Below are positions 25,043 through 36,100 of a stretch of DNA of 64,000 nucleotides, piece by piece. Position 1 is the stretch's first letter; every line of letters starts with the position of its first letter. The stretch lies in contig CAWZYM010000148.1 in NCBI GenBank assembly GCA_963966185.1, positions 1-64,000 of the forward strand, written 5' to 3'. The notes below the pieces were generated by a model. That model searched no databases and was not told where the DNA came from. It saw nothing but the letters and a program-made list of their open reading frames with translations. The position numbers and the translations under genes are program-made. The DNA comes from Rhabditoides inermis (lineage: Eukaryota; Nematoda; Chromadorea; Rhabditida; Rhabditidae).

Positions 25043-27791
25043 CGCTAAATAGAACAAAGTGATGACACACAGAAGAAAAAAAATCATCAAAACATAATTC
25101 TAATCTTCGCCGCATAATAAGCATAGAAAAAGCATGACAAAAACAGCTGATATGGTAGTGAGAAATGCAAAATGATGGTGCGTTTTGCCGCCAATTCTCA
25201 CTGGGCGTTCTTAAAATTTCAATCGATATTTCTATTAACGTTATTTAAATATGTATATGCGAATCTGTTTTTAATTATGTTGATATGGTATTAAAGTAGA
25301 CACTAAACACTTTGATTTTCGAAACGGGTATTCTTGCTTACTCAGTTTGTGCACTTATATCGCCCAAAAATCTTTTGGCGCGCTCATAATTCGTCCCAGT
25401 CACGCGCGCCGCCCACTCCTCTATTGTTATCTTTCCTCTCGCCGTCCAATGCTTCAGAATTTACTTGTTTTGCGTTTGTCTTTTATTAGATTTACATTGT
25501 CGAAGTGTTACGTTACAATTTAGTTCTGAATTATATTTTAAAACTACTTGCGTCGCGTAAAGAGCGTCAGTTTGTCTTGATTCAATGCAACAAAATCGAA
25601 CAAATACTAACACAAACCTGCGCCAAATATCACAAACTGTGCAAACCAGATAATTTGGCTATTCAATTACTTTTTAACAAATTGAACATATGCCTTTGCT
25701 TAATTTCATAGAAATTTCTTCTCAAACGGAATCTTTTCTCGCGCATCTCTCGAACAACGATGTCAAAGTGCATTCTCTGCGCTCTCTGAAGCAGCATGCT
25801 CTCTAGGCGCGCTCTATCTGCCGCGCCCGCCGAAGGCGAGTTAGCAGCCAGCGTGACTGGAATCCTCTAAGACAAAAGAAGGGGCTCTGCGCACTCTTAA
25901 AGACAAAATAAAGAAGAAGAAAAAGTTCACGCGAATCGCAGATCACTGGAAAAAATCGAACGTGTTTCATTTTACATTTTGCAATCAAATATTTACTCCA
26001 CTTTGTATCCACGCGCTACTAACGCTAGTATTTCTGTTTGAATATGGCTGATACCAAGCATAGGTTAAGTAGCGGTCAGTCTCTTCAAACTACTGCCAAA
26101 ATGCCTCCCAACTACTCCCGAAATGCCTCCCAACTACCCCCGAAATGCCTCCCAACTACAGTAGAGGTCAGACTCAACTTTTGCTGGCAAAAGACCCTCA
26201 GAAAAAATCTCAGAACGGCCGCGCACCCTCAGAAAGATTCCCAGAAAGATCTCAGAACGCGCCCCACCCCCAGAAAGATCCTCAGAAAGTGGCTTTTTGT
26301 ATTATAAAGTGGTTTTTGATACATAATCGAGTCTGACCTCGCCTTACCCCCGAAATGCCCTCCAACCACTTCAAACTATAGTTCTTTGCTCGCAATAAGT
26401 TGCGCGCGGTGGGGTAGATCAGAGGAAGACGGAGAGTCAGCTTTCTGCAATACCGCGTAAAACAAGAGAGGCAGACGGTTATGGCACCGTATTTCGAACT
26501 GCATCTACGGCATTGAGACTGGAGAGGAATCCTCGAAGACGATGAAACTCTCGGAGACGTCTCTTCGCGATCGATCGTTGAAGCACGGATCTTCCGCCGC
26601 CGAGATCGAAACTTCCCCAGAAGCCGCAAGCAGGGGATGACAAGCACCACCAATAGCACGTACGCATCCTCGGGACTACCGAAATCCGTGTTATGGGGAC
26701 TCGCAGTAGGCGTTGCATTACTGTATTTTACCGTAACCTTGCCGTAATTTACATAATTGTACTGTGCTACTTGATTCGAGATAAACATTCTGAATTCTGA
26801 ATTCTGAATTTCGAACTGCAAGCGAGGTAGATCGAAAACTATAGCTCTGGCGCCGAGTATAGCGAATGCCTTTCAACTACTTCGAACTGATTCGGAAACG
26901 GCTTTCGAAGAGACTGACCACGTCTTTAGTAGCATCAAGAGACCTTCCATGTTCCGCCGCTGGGCGCTCCACCGGTGAATCACTTTTTCCATGCTTTTGC
27001 GCAAAATATTTTCGCTTCCTCCCCAGTCTCGAGCCTAGAGAAAAATGGTTATTACAAGGACATGACCGTACATGGATATATTCCGTTTGAACGCTGCAGC
27101 TCAACATTTTTCATGAATACCATAATGTTGTCCGACAACTACGGTCCGATTGACAGAAGTGCTTCATTTTTGGTTTATTTTTATAGTTCGGTGCTATAAC
27201 AAAAGCCAGAGGGTACACCTAAAAAGGCACAGTGGCTACTTATTTTCGTCCCGATATAGAGTATTATTAAGCACGTTTCAACTTGACACATTTGCATTTT
27301 TGCGCGAAAGAACGACGATTCTACGTTACGTTCGAATTCAAAAATTTTCCCAGCGAATTGCCTACCGCTCAGCGGTAGGCATTCAAAAAATTCAATACTG
27401 CAAACTGCAAATTTAGGGTTGGAATAATATTAACGCGAAATTCATTCGCTCGCTTCATAGCGCAGTGCATGTGCTGCGTTGTGGCCACGGCCCGGCGCGC
27501 GTTCAATGACCGCGGAACTGCTGCGTAGCGTGCGTTCATCGGTTAGTTCAGTGAACAAATAAGTAACACTACAGGGCTGTGCTGACCGGAAATCCTTAAT
27601 CCAAAACATTTGTCAAGGGCGGCGCGAGCTCGGTGTCGCGAGCTCGGTGTCATATGTTGCTATTTCGAGATACTTTTCGTATTATGAAACAAACAGTTTG
27701 CACCAATAGCAACATATCGTCGCGAATTTCAACCTTGAATTTATGTGCAATAGTACAATACATATCTTAGACTTGAATATTCCTTTTTAGG
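25043..27791. other. Repeat-rich intergenic region upstream of PSMD9 and the dehydrogenase
   Basis: No exon is supported here. At 26100-26160 the phrase AATGCCTCCCAACTAC is repeated three times, with looser copies near 26345 and 26865. At 26200-26290 there are short CCTCAGAAA-type repeats. A MITE copy spans about 26373-26850. At 27361-27383 there is a hairpin whose 10-base arms are TGCCTACCGC and its complement around a TCA loop. Confidence 0.7.
26373..26850. mobile_element. MITE family B copy carrying a ~310-base insertion
   Basis: Outer parts 26373-26500 and about 26812-26850 match, in order, the compact copies at 46965-47125 and 61413-61560. Shared text includes TTGCGCGCGGTGGGGTAGAT, CAGACGGTTATGGCACCGT and GCAAGCGAGGTAGATCGAAA. 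The interruption at the phrase TTCGAACTGC, which occurs at both edges of the insert, suggests a later insertion that duplicated about 10 bases. The family ends are short inverted repeats around ATAGTTTT. Confidence 0.72.
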
Positions 27792-28631
27792 ATGCCTATT
27801 GAACGATGGATCTTGATAACCGGTGGGACAGATGGTATCGGTCTACAAACGGCAGTCGATCTTCTCAGAGATCCGTCAAACTTCGTCATCATTCACGCAC
27901 GATCATCTCGTCGTAGCGATGAAGCCACTGAAATTATCAAGGAGAAGCTCGGTCATTCCCGTATTGAGAATCTCGGATTCGTCTTTGCCGATTTTTCCAG
28001 TATGACTGAAGTTCAGTCTTTGATTCCTGTCGTCAAGGAGAAGTATCCACATCTTAATGTACTTCTTCTCAACGCTGGAGTACTTCAGAAATCTCGTACT
28101 CTTACTTCGGATCATGTGGAGTCTACGTTCCAGATAAACCACCTCAGCCACTACGTTATTGCTCGTCAGCTCACGCCTCTTCTCGCTCAGAATGCTCCTT
28201 CTCGCATTGTATTCGTCAGCAGCATGTGCTACAGCTGGTATCCACTCGACTTTGATGATTTGCAATGTTCGAAGAACTACGAGAAGTATCTGCAGTACTC
28301 GAGGTCTAAGCTCATGAACCACTTGACGTGTTTCAAGATGGCGCGAGAGCTGCCAACAGGAGTTTCCTCTGTCGTTCTCGAACCGGGAGTCATCGACACG
28401 AAACTGTGCAGAAACGGAGACTACACTGGTTCTTCGGTGGAAGGCGGGTCTCGCGCAACAATCTTCTGCTGTACCGACAAGCAGATTGACATCGAATCTG
28501 GCAGTTACTATGATTCAAAAGGACGGAAGATCAAAAATCTCATGAAGGATGCCCTTAACAGAGATATCCAAGAGCGACTTTGGAAAGTCACCGAGGACAC
28601 CTGTCATGAGCTCGGCATTGTATTCGATTAG
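27792..28631 (+). CDS. Short-chain dehydrogenase/reductase (SDR), single exon
   Basis: A 279-residue NAD(P)-dependent oxidoreductase in one exon. The cofactor motif TGGTDGIG is at residues 10-17, and LNAG at about 93-96 stabilises the fold. The catalytic Ser lies in VFVSSMCYSW (about 139-148), and the active-site Tyr and Lys are in YSRSK (about 168-172). Length and motifs match the classical SDR family, close to retinol dehydrogenase/WWOX-like members, but the substrate cannot be read from the sequence. The start codon follows TTCCTTTTTAG by one base, probably a trans-splice site. Absence of introns in an intron-rich neighbourhood could reflect a retrocopy. The next gene starts 100 bases after the stop codon. 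Confidence 0.93.
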   Translation: MPIERWILITGGTDGIGLQTAVDLLRDPSNFVIIHARSSRRSDEATEIIKEKLGHSRIENLGFVFADFSSMTEVQSLIPVVKEKYPHLNVLLLNAGVLQKSRTLTSDHVESTFQINHLSHYVIARQLTPLLAQNAPSRIVFVSSMCYSWYPLDFDDLQCSKNYEKYLQYSRSKLMNHLTCFKMARELPTGVSSVVLEPGVIDTKLCRNGDYTGSSVEGGSRATIFCCTDKQIDIESGSYYDSKGRKIKNLMKDALNRDIQERLWKVTEDTCHELGIVFD

Positions 28632-28717
28632 AAATTTCGTTCGCGATTTTTGTCACAATATTTTTGTAAATGTTATTTATTTGTATAATTTTATTATTTA
28701 AATGTATATTTTTATAT

Positions 28718-28731
28718 AATAAATATTGTAG
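28718..28731 (+). promoter_or_regulatory. Overlapping polyadenylation signal and trans-splice acceptor between two genes
   Basis: AATAAA (28718-28723) lies only eight bases before an acceptor (TATTGTAG ending at 28731) that abuts the next ATG. The 100-base gap upstream is T-rich. Such a tight junction resembles the rare nematode operons in which 3'-end formation and trans-splicing share one site. This is inference from layout; no transcript evidence is available. Confidence 0.5.
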
Positions 28732-31700
28732 ATGGGCTACCGTTTGAAGCCCGGCACAACTCCGCGAAATGTCCACAATCGCGCTTCATCCCAGCGATTT
28801 AAGGATCATCTTCAGGAGATCAAAGAAGAAAGACGTGAGTGAATGTTCTTTAGTCTTGGTAGAATCCCTTGCATAATGCTGACAATATTTGTTTATGGCT
28901 CAAGACTCATCTGTAACCAAACTATCGTCTAACAGAGTGTGATAGTTTGTAACCAGTCAGAGTCGCGCCTGCGGCGCTCCTACTCCTGGTATGCGGGGAT
29001 AGTTTCGCAATCACATGCCCTCGCTCGAAAAAAGTGCAAACCCGGCGCGTATCACATGCTGGCGGCGGCTGGGCTATATTAAGGCCCTTTTATACTCGCC
29101 GCACCGCACGGTGCGGCATGCGTTTCCCATTGTAAAGTGCAACCGCACGCCGTAATACGTCTCGCCGCATGGTGCGTGCGGCTGCGGCTGCGTTTTGCAC
29201 CTTTCAGACTCGCCGCATCGAAAACGCATGCGTTTTGCGTTATTACCTTGCCGCACGTGCGGTGCGGCGGAGTTTCTCAGCCAAATTCTGCCGCATGCCG
29301 CGTTGCGTTTTACGATGCGGCGAAGTAGTTTTTGCTGATTTGCCGCATGCGTTTCAAAACGCAACCGCACCGCATTTGCGTTGCGTTTAGTCTGAAACGC
29401 GCTAAACGGCGCATGAGCGTCACTTTAACGAGTTTCAGACTAAACGCAACGCAAATGCGGTGCGGTTGCGTTTTGAAACGCGTGCGGCAAATCAGCAAAA
29501 ACTATTTCGCCGCATCGTAAAACGCAACGCGACATGCGGCAGAATTTGTCTCAAAAACTCCGCCGCACTGCACGTGCGGCAAGGTAATAACGCAAAACGC
29601 ATGCGTTTTCGATGCGGCGAGTCTGAAAGGTGCAAAACGCAGCCGCAGCCGCACGCACCGTGCGGCGAGACGCATTGCGGCGTGCGGTTTCACTTTGCAA
29701 TAGGAAACGCATGCCGCACCATGCGGTGCGGCGAGTTTAAAAGGGCTTTTACAGACAGACGGACGCGCAGGCCGTTTTCTATATTACGTCAAACCCCGCT
29801 GAGAAAATTCAAACCCGGCGCGTCTCACATGCTGGCGCCGGCTGGGGTATGGGGTACATTTCAAATTTCAGAGAGTGGTCACAGATTTATCCGAAATCGT
29901 TATTGCTGTACATCACATTGCATTCACAACAATATGAATGGAATCATGTAGTAAGGCTAAGGTAGGCTAACGTCGAGGATGTACAGTTTAGCAATAAATG
30001 TTAGTGGTGGACGACGATGCTTGATCGGTACTTAATCGATACTTGATCGTTAATCTGCCCAATCAATCAGAGTAACATAGTAGACGATTGAGTGGCGGTG
30101 TTCCTTCCCTCTCACGTAGCCGAATGGATCTTCTCGAGTCAGTAGTACCACGTGAGCTTCTGCATCGCCTTCGCCTTGCTCAAGGGAAATCACTCAGGAT
30201 CATTTAGTCAAACCTCAAACCGACCGCACAGACCGGGGAAAGAAGAAATAATGAACTTTGTGTGTGACATTCTTCCATTCTTTTTGTCAAGTGAGACGAA
30301 TTAGAATTATAATGCCGAGCTATCATCAGAAACTAGCATTAGGTTGTGCCGAGCCGAGTGGGCATTTTTATATTCTCATTCTCACCATTCGTTTCGCTCA
30401 AAGGCGCGTCATTTGTTTCAAACTTGCGCAGTTGAGCGGTGTTCTGCGGGCGATGATGAGCGGAGATCGAACTGGCGCTCGTAATTGAATAGTTCATTTT
30501 TGACCAAATTTTAGTATTTTGAATTGTTCATAAATTTTTAGTGCGGCGCATTCCGGAAAACGATGGCCGAACACACAGGAACCGCAATCAACATGGACGT
30601 TTCATGCCGGCTACTCCCTATTCCAAGCCTGTCGTCTCGAATCGATCCGCATCGGTCGCATCCGACGTCACCTCCTCGTATTCCGACTCATCGGACGATT
30701 CTGTGATCATTTTGGAGCATGAGGTGAACGTTGTGTTTTTTTACTCTACGCATTTGACATTCGGCGAGCAATGAGCTCGGTGCGCTCGCTCTTATCTGAT
30801 CAAAAAAGGAGATGTTTTGGGTGGCAATAGAGATGCGTTTCGTTATCGCGACCGTTGCATGATTTTGGAAAAGTTTTGAAATTGTATTAATCAAAATCGT
30901 GCGGATTATGTTTCAAAATAAGCCCTGCACATCCCTGAAGAATTGGAGAAGACTATTAGCGGATAACCCGCGTTTCATTAAAAACAAAATCCGCAAATAA
31001 GCAATAGATATTGATTGTTCCTGTCTTTGAGCGACCGAGGCAACGTTCCTCATTTACGTATCCGCTCGCGACCAAACCACGTGCGGAGCTACCAATAAGT
31101 TATCGGGAATCATTATAGCAGAACATGACATCACCAACACTAAACATAAACATGAAAAACATACAGTAAAACCAAGATGTCGGTAGACTAACACGGGGAA
31201 CACAGTTGAACGATCGAGATCAGTTACCAGTAGTACTACATCCACGTGACGTGAGCTTCTGCATCGCCTTGCTAAAGCTGAAGGGTCGTCGCGCAGGAAC
31301 ATTTATTCGAACCGACCGCACATCGTGTGTAGTAGCATTGCCAGTTTTTGTACAAGTTAGTTTAGACACGGATTGCACTCCTTTCCGAGCGCCCCGCGTC
31401 CACTCCGCAGGCTGAGCGTCACAATCAGCCCACCAACGGATGTTCCGACCCGGATAGGGACGTGTGCGTGTGGCCGGGGGCCGATCAAGTGCCCGCCCAC
31501 CGCCTCAAGGAGTACCTCGTCAACTCGACGCTCGACGAGGAGAAGGTGCGCGTTTGTGGCATACGCATTCGCTGTGCTGTATTCATTTAGTATTCCTTCA
31601 GAGTCTGACTCTTCTCAACCAGTGTAACCTTAACTTTCGTCTGGCCGCGGAGATGTGCACCAAATACAAGGTATGAATAGCAACATCATTCATTTAGATT

Positions 31701-32704
31701 GTGGTATTTTATTTATTTCATATTTATGTTCACATTTTATATTGAAGGTGGTCTCCCCGCTGACGGTGAGTGAGGCTCTGGTGGCTCGGCACTGCTTCCA
31801 GCAATACTGTCGCTCTCGCTCCGGTTTCCAAAACGTTGTCGCCAAGACCAAGGAGAAGGTTGGCAGTGGTTGCTGACCTGCTTAACCATCTCGATTCAGC
31901 TGCCGCACCTTTCCCACGAGCAGATTGTGCATCTCTACTATCTCACGAAGAAGTGGGGTGTGCGCACAGCGGGCGGGATCACTGCTCCTCGACCGCACGC
32001 CGTCAATCGATCGATGGGTGCCCTCATCGAGAAGGAGTTCCGCGCCAGCACTCCCAGCACCTTCGGTCAGTATCACGTTTTCCTGCAACCGCTTTCTCAC
32101 ACTACATTCGCTAGAAATAACGCAATGCCTGACCTAGTTGAGAATGTTGATGTGTAAATTATTTCCAGTTGACCCCGAAGACCTTCCGCGATATGCCGAC
32201 CTCTACAAACCGATAGTGTCGCCAAAGAAGAGGGAGTTCGAGCAGAAACAAGGTGAAAAAGATTATGATTTTAGGACCACGGCGTAAGTGTGTGTTCCAC
32301 TTCTTCGCTCTTCGCTCTACTGTGATGATTGTCTTATAGCTCTGGCGCCGCCTTGCTCTCCCCGTACCTGCCGACTGGCCAGACGTGTCGAGAGGGATGG
32401 CGGAGACGAGGAGATGGACACTTACATGAGGTGAGTGAAAAAGAAATTGAAATGAGAAACTCTAATGAAAACTTGTGGCAGTTAATCAAAACGAAACAAT
32501 CTGTAACCAATCACCCTTAGGAGGTCGCCTTCGGCAGTCCGATCGGACTCAGGATCTACTATCCATTCTGGTACTTGGAACTTCAAGGCGCTGATGGAAT
32601 CGAGACAGGGTAGGTGTAACTGCGTTTTGTTAAGCGATTCACTTGCGCTTTTATGTCATTGAAAAGTGTGTTCAGCTGCCAAGTCCGAGGTCTCCAAACA
32701 TTGA
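28732..32704 (+). CDS. ELM2-SANT corepressor, CoREST-like
   Basis: Ten exons in phase (28732-28834, 30542-30723, 31411-31545, 31602-31670, 31748-31858, 31900-32065, 32169-32252, 32340-32430, 32521-32609, 32676-32704) give 352 residues. After a basic, Ser-rich N-terminus comes an ELM2 segment (VWPGADQVPAHRLKEYL, then SLTLLNQCNLNFRLAAEM) and a SANT/Myb-like segment (LTVSEALVARHCFQQYCRSR, ending LSHEQIVHLYYLTKKW). ELM2 and SANT together recruit and activate histone deacetylases and occur in CoREST (RCOR/SPR-1), MIER and MTA proteins. The VWPGAD opening and spacing look most like CoREST, but only one SANT is clear. An alternative reading of the last exons with a 22-base intron was rejected. Large first and second introns hold a fold-back element and SINE copies. 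Confidence 0.84.
29081..29748. mobile_element. GC-rich fold-back element, two ~330-base inverted arms
   Basis: The left end (AAGGCCCTTTTATACTCGCC) and right end (GGCGAGTTTAAAAGGGCTTT) are near complements, and the complementarity continues through almost the whole element to a centre near 29415. Both arms are built from TGCGGCG- and AACGCA-type words. It lies in the first intron of the ELM2-SANT gene. A 37-base phrase beginning AAACCCGGCGCGT flanks it as a direct repeat at about 29037-29073 and 29811-29847. Open frames of up to about 160 codons cross it but have no coding character. Confidence 0.88.
29885..30250 (-). mobile_element. SINE-like dispersed repeat, family 2 (divergent)
   Basis: It begins with ATTTATCCGAAATCGTTATT and ends near GACCGCACAGACCGGGGAAA, matching in order parts of the copies at 9180, 18850 and 31085. 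Identity is lower than among the 18850, 57540 and 60785 copies. It lies in the first intron of the ELM2-SANT gene. Confidence 0.65.
31085..31330 (-). mobile_element. SINE-like dispersed repeat, family 2 (short copy)
   Basis: A shortened copy that shares GTGAGCTTCTGCATCGCC and the GACCGCAC end with the 29885 copy. It lies in the second intron of the ELM2-SANT gene. Confidence 0.6.
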
Positions 32705-33004
32705 ACGCAGATTCGTGAAGTCATCAGGAAGATATTCTATACCACATTACATTACTATACGTTTCTCGCTAGATTCTTGTCGGTATGGTGTGTCGTGGTT
32801 CACGGGTTTATCTCATACACTTGACGATTTCTCCTTTTTTGTTCTCAGATTAGCCCGCAATCGCAATATGATTTTTGAAATCTCTGTACACTTTATATCG
32901 TAATTTCTGTTTTCTTTTCTGTATATTTACATGCTGCAACATTGGTTCTAACATCGCAATTACGTCAGTGCTAGTTATCACAATTAGTGTCCTTTATATT
33001 TTCA

Positions 33005-33148
33005 AATAAACTATTAAACTTCATCTTGTCTACGTATGATAGTACCATACGGGTCTTACTGCATTATTGGTTATGTTGCCATTCGATTAAATATTTGACT
33101 ATTTGACAAATTTTCTTTTCGCTGTGCATTTTTTTGTTTTATTTTCAG
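33005..33148 (+). promoter_or_regulatory. Polyadenylation signal and candidate trans-splice acceptor before the sulfatase
   Basis: AATAAA (33005-33010) is followed 137 bases on by TTTTATTTTCAG (ending at 33148), six bases before the sulfatase start codon. The arrangement repeats that seen upstream of hnRNP L and fits the third gene of an operon. Use of the sites is inference. Confidence 0.5.
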
Positions 33149-33153
33149 ATCAG

Positions 33154-36100
33154 ATGATTGTTGTATTACTATTATTACTAATTGGAAGTAGCAGTTCCCA
33201 GAAAATGTATGTTTGAACTTTATTCTTCCCCATTCTCATGTATCGTTTCAGTCGAAAGAAGAACATCATTCTTTTCTTGACAGATGATCAGGATGTTGAA
33301 CTGCGATCAATGGAGTACATGCCTCACGTGAATCGACTTATTCGCGATAGGGTAAGTAAACTATCACATCAAATCAAATATCTATTCGAAATCACAAACA
33401 TGATTATGACACGTACAAAACGAAATCACTCTTAAAGGTACAGTGGCGCATTATGGGGGCAATTTAACAATTTCTCACTCATATGTTCACAATTCGATCG
33501 CGGAAATAGTGAAAGAAAGGCGAAATTCCGATAACCCCGAACGTGCGAAAAGAACGTGTTTGAACTTTCAAATTCCCGCCAAAACTTTTGCTGCCCCTCG
33601 CGCACCCTTGAATGAGCTGTCACTACTTTCAACAAGCGTAGTGCAGTGGTTTGTGTTCACGTTTCTGAGGCGTCACTATGCAGGTTAGAATCCTGTGATA
33701 GACAACGTGTTCTGCCTGATATAAAATGATAAATTCTTGCGAGTGGGGATCTCCGTTAAACGCCCATGTTCCTTTAAAAACCTAAAATGGTCATAGGTTT
33801 TTCTGCACTGAATTGAAGATGTTTTCACTAACCGGGCTCTTGAATTCCCATCCATAGAAGGTATTCGACTATACCATTGAAACAATATTTCTTGGTCCTT
33901 CTGCCTTCTGGTGCAGCTCATACGCTTACCGTGTACATATTTTTCCTTCTATGCATTTTATAAACAAACATTTAATGAAACTACAAACAACTTGTTTCTA
34001 ATGTAAAAAGGAGGCTCCGGGGCACAACCGGACAATTTGATTTTTTTTAAATGTTCACGTTACGGTTTAAAATCCATCCGAATCGTTTTCGCTACAACTT
34101 CTACTACGTGCTATCAAACTACTGAAGGCTTCTTGGTGTCCTCTTTCCTGATACAATGCGTACGGGCACCCTGAAGACTATACGTGTGTCACGTTGACCG
34201 TCTACTCAACCAGACGTGTCCGTTTGCTCCAGCCCTGACATGTCTTTACTGCGGGACGGAGCCGCCATTCATAAAATAGTAAACTGCCGACGACCTCATC
34301 CCAGAGATGACGAAGGATCTGGCAGCCTCTACTGGCTGATTGTTGTTAAACGGGAGAAGAACAAGGTGCTTGATCTTGAAGGACTCACGAGTTCATCACA
34401 AGCTCATCACGAGCTTTTGCCTAATGAACTGTATGTTTCCGTTCGCTCATATACATGATATCACAAATACCAATCGCAATGCATCTGAACCACAACAAAT
34501 AGATGATCATGTCACGGCTCGGCCCGCTGATCGCCCGCCGCTGTCACAGCGAGTGGCACGCGTCGCATGAGCCCGCGCAGCGCGGCCGCCATTGCAAAGT
34601 GCAAAGTCAGTGCATGCCGCCTTTGAAGATTCTCACGCGGCGCGGCGCGCGACTGTGACAAGCGATATAGGAGCGCGGCGATGAGCGGGCCGAGCCGTGC
34701 ATGTGAACAAAAGAGATAATAATAATAATAATAATGTATTTATTCATAATCAGAAATCACAAAATCACAACACACAGCATCCAACAAACTAACGGTCAGA
34801 CCCGTGAGTAGGGACAAGGTGAAGACTGTGACAGAGCCCATTGGCACCCATACGAGCGCATAGAATGGGTTGTCATCTCAAACACAGACACAGAAACTAC
34901 TTCAACCTTCCAGAACAGAAAGGAATCAAACTCGGGCTACCTAGTCGCCTGAGAGCAATCAATTTATATACGGGTGGGGTCATCTACAGTAAAACGAGAG
35001 AAGTTATTTGTGAAAAAAGACATTAGTCGTACTCTGAAGTCCGTCTTTTTAAATTGGCATACTGTATTTGAATCTAAGAGATTCCAGTATTTCACTACTC
35101 GATGTGTGATAAAACTCTGGCTAAGGGTGGTCTTGGAGATACTCTGTAATTTCAAGCCATTCGAACGCAATGATGATGATCTTGAATTTGCAAGCATGAA
35201 GGGATTAGGAGCGTTTACGAAACCATACAGAAGTTCTGCGAGTCCACAGTGTGTCAAGCTCCAATTGTTTCAGTCGACAATGATATGACAGTTCGCAATC
35301 ACACGTGTGAGAGATGACACATACATCTCTCACACGTGTGATTGCGATGCCATGTTTACGAGCATGATGGTTCCGGATAAATAGCTCTATCTGCCGGACA
35401 CCGGAACATTGGAACTGATAATAACCCGATCATACTATAAATGACACTGGAATTGATCCAGAAAATCAAACGCAGAAAAAATCCAATCAATTCATCTCAC
35501 AATAAATGTTGTTTTCTTCGTTTCCACTCTTATCGATTTGTCCTGCTAACTGTCCTGCTAACTACAGAGCTGCAATTGTGATTGCAATGTCATTCTTTTC
35601 ACAAAAGTTGATCAATAACCAATTATTTCTGATGGGTTATACTTGTCATATGTTATAATTTCCAGGGCGTCTCTTTCCAATCTGGGTTTGTGTCCACACC
35701 CATCTGCTGTCCATCTCGCTCGTCGATACTTACTGGATTGTACGTTCACAATCATCATGTCCATACTAATAATCAAAACTGCAGTGGAGAAGAGTGGAGG
35801 TGAGAAAACTATTCATCTTTAGTATTATCTTACCAGGTGTGATCCGGTTTTGAGGAAGCACACGCATTTAGGTCGATCCACGAACCGCGGTCCGTTGGAG
35901 TCCATCTGCAGTCAGCTGGATACAAAACTGTATACATGGGAAAGTATCTAAACGAGTATGATGGAAACTACGTCCCACCTGGCTGGTGATTGAATCAACA
36001 CTTTACCAATGATTATTTGCATATATTCAGGAATCATTGGGTTGGACTTGTTCGAAACAGTCGTTTCTACAATTATACTCTTTGTGTCGATGACAAGAAG

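Noticed and set aside
29074..29951. Open frames of 98 and 163 codons in the GC-rich fold-back element
   Set aside because: Both arms give mirror versions of the same frame, as expected from a palindrome of short GC-rich words without selection for protein.
32253..32290. Alternative end of the ELM2-SANT gene with a nine-base exon or another reading frame ending at 32611
   Set aside because: The microexon would need a 22-base intron, too short to splice; the chosen donor at 32253 with the acceptor at 32339 keeps phase through two further exons to a stop.
35800..35871. Nearer acceptors for the fourth sulfatase exon (35836, 35854)
   Set aside because: They put the conserved [18 protein letters not shown] segment out of frame; only the acceptor at 35871 keeps it.
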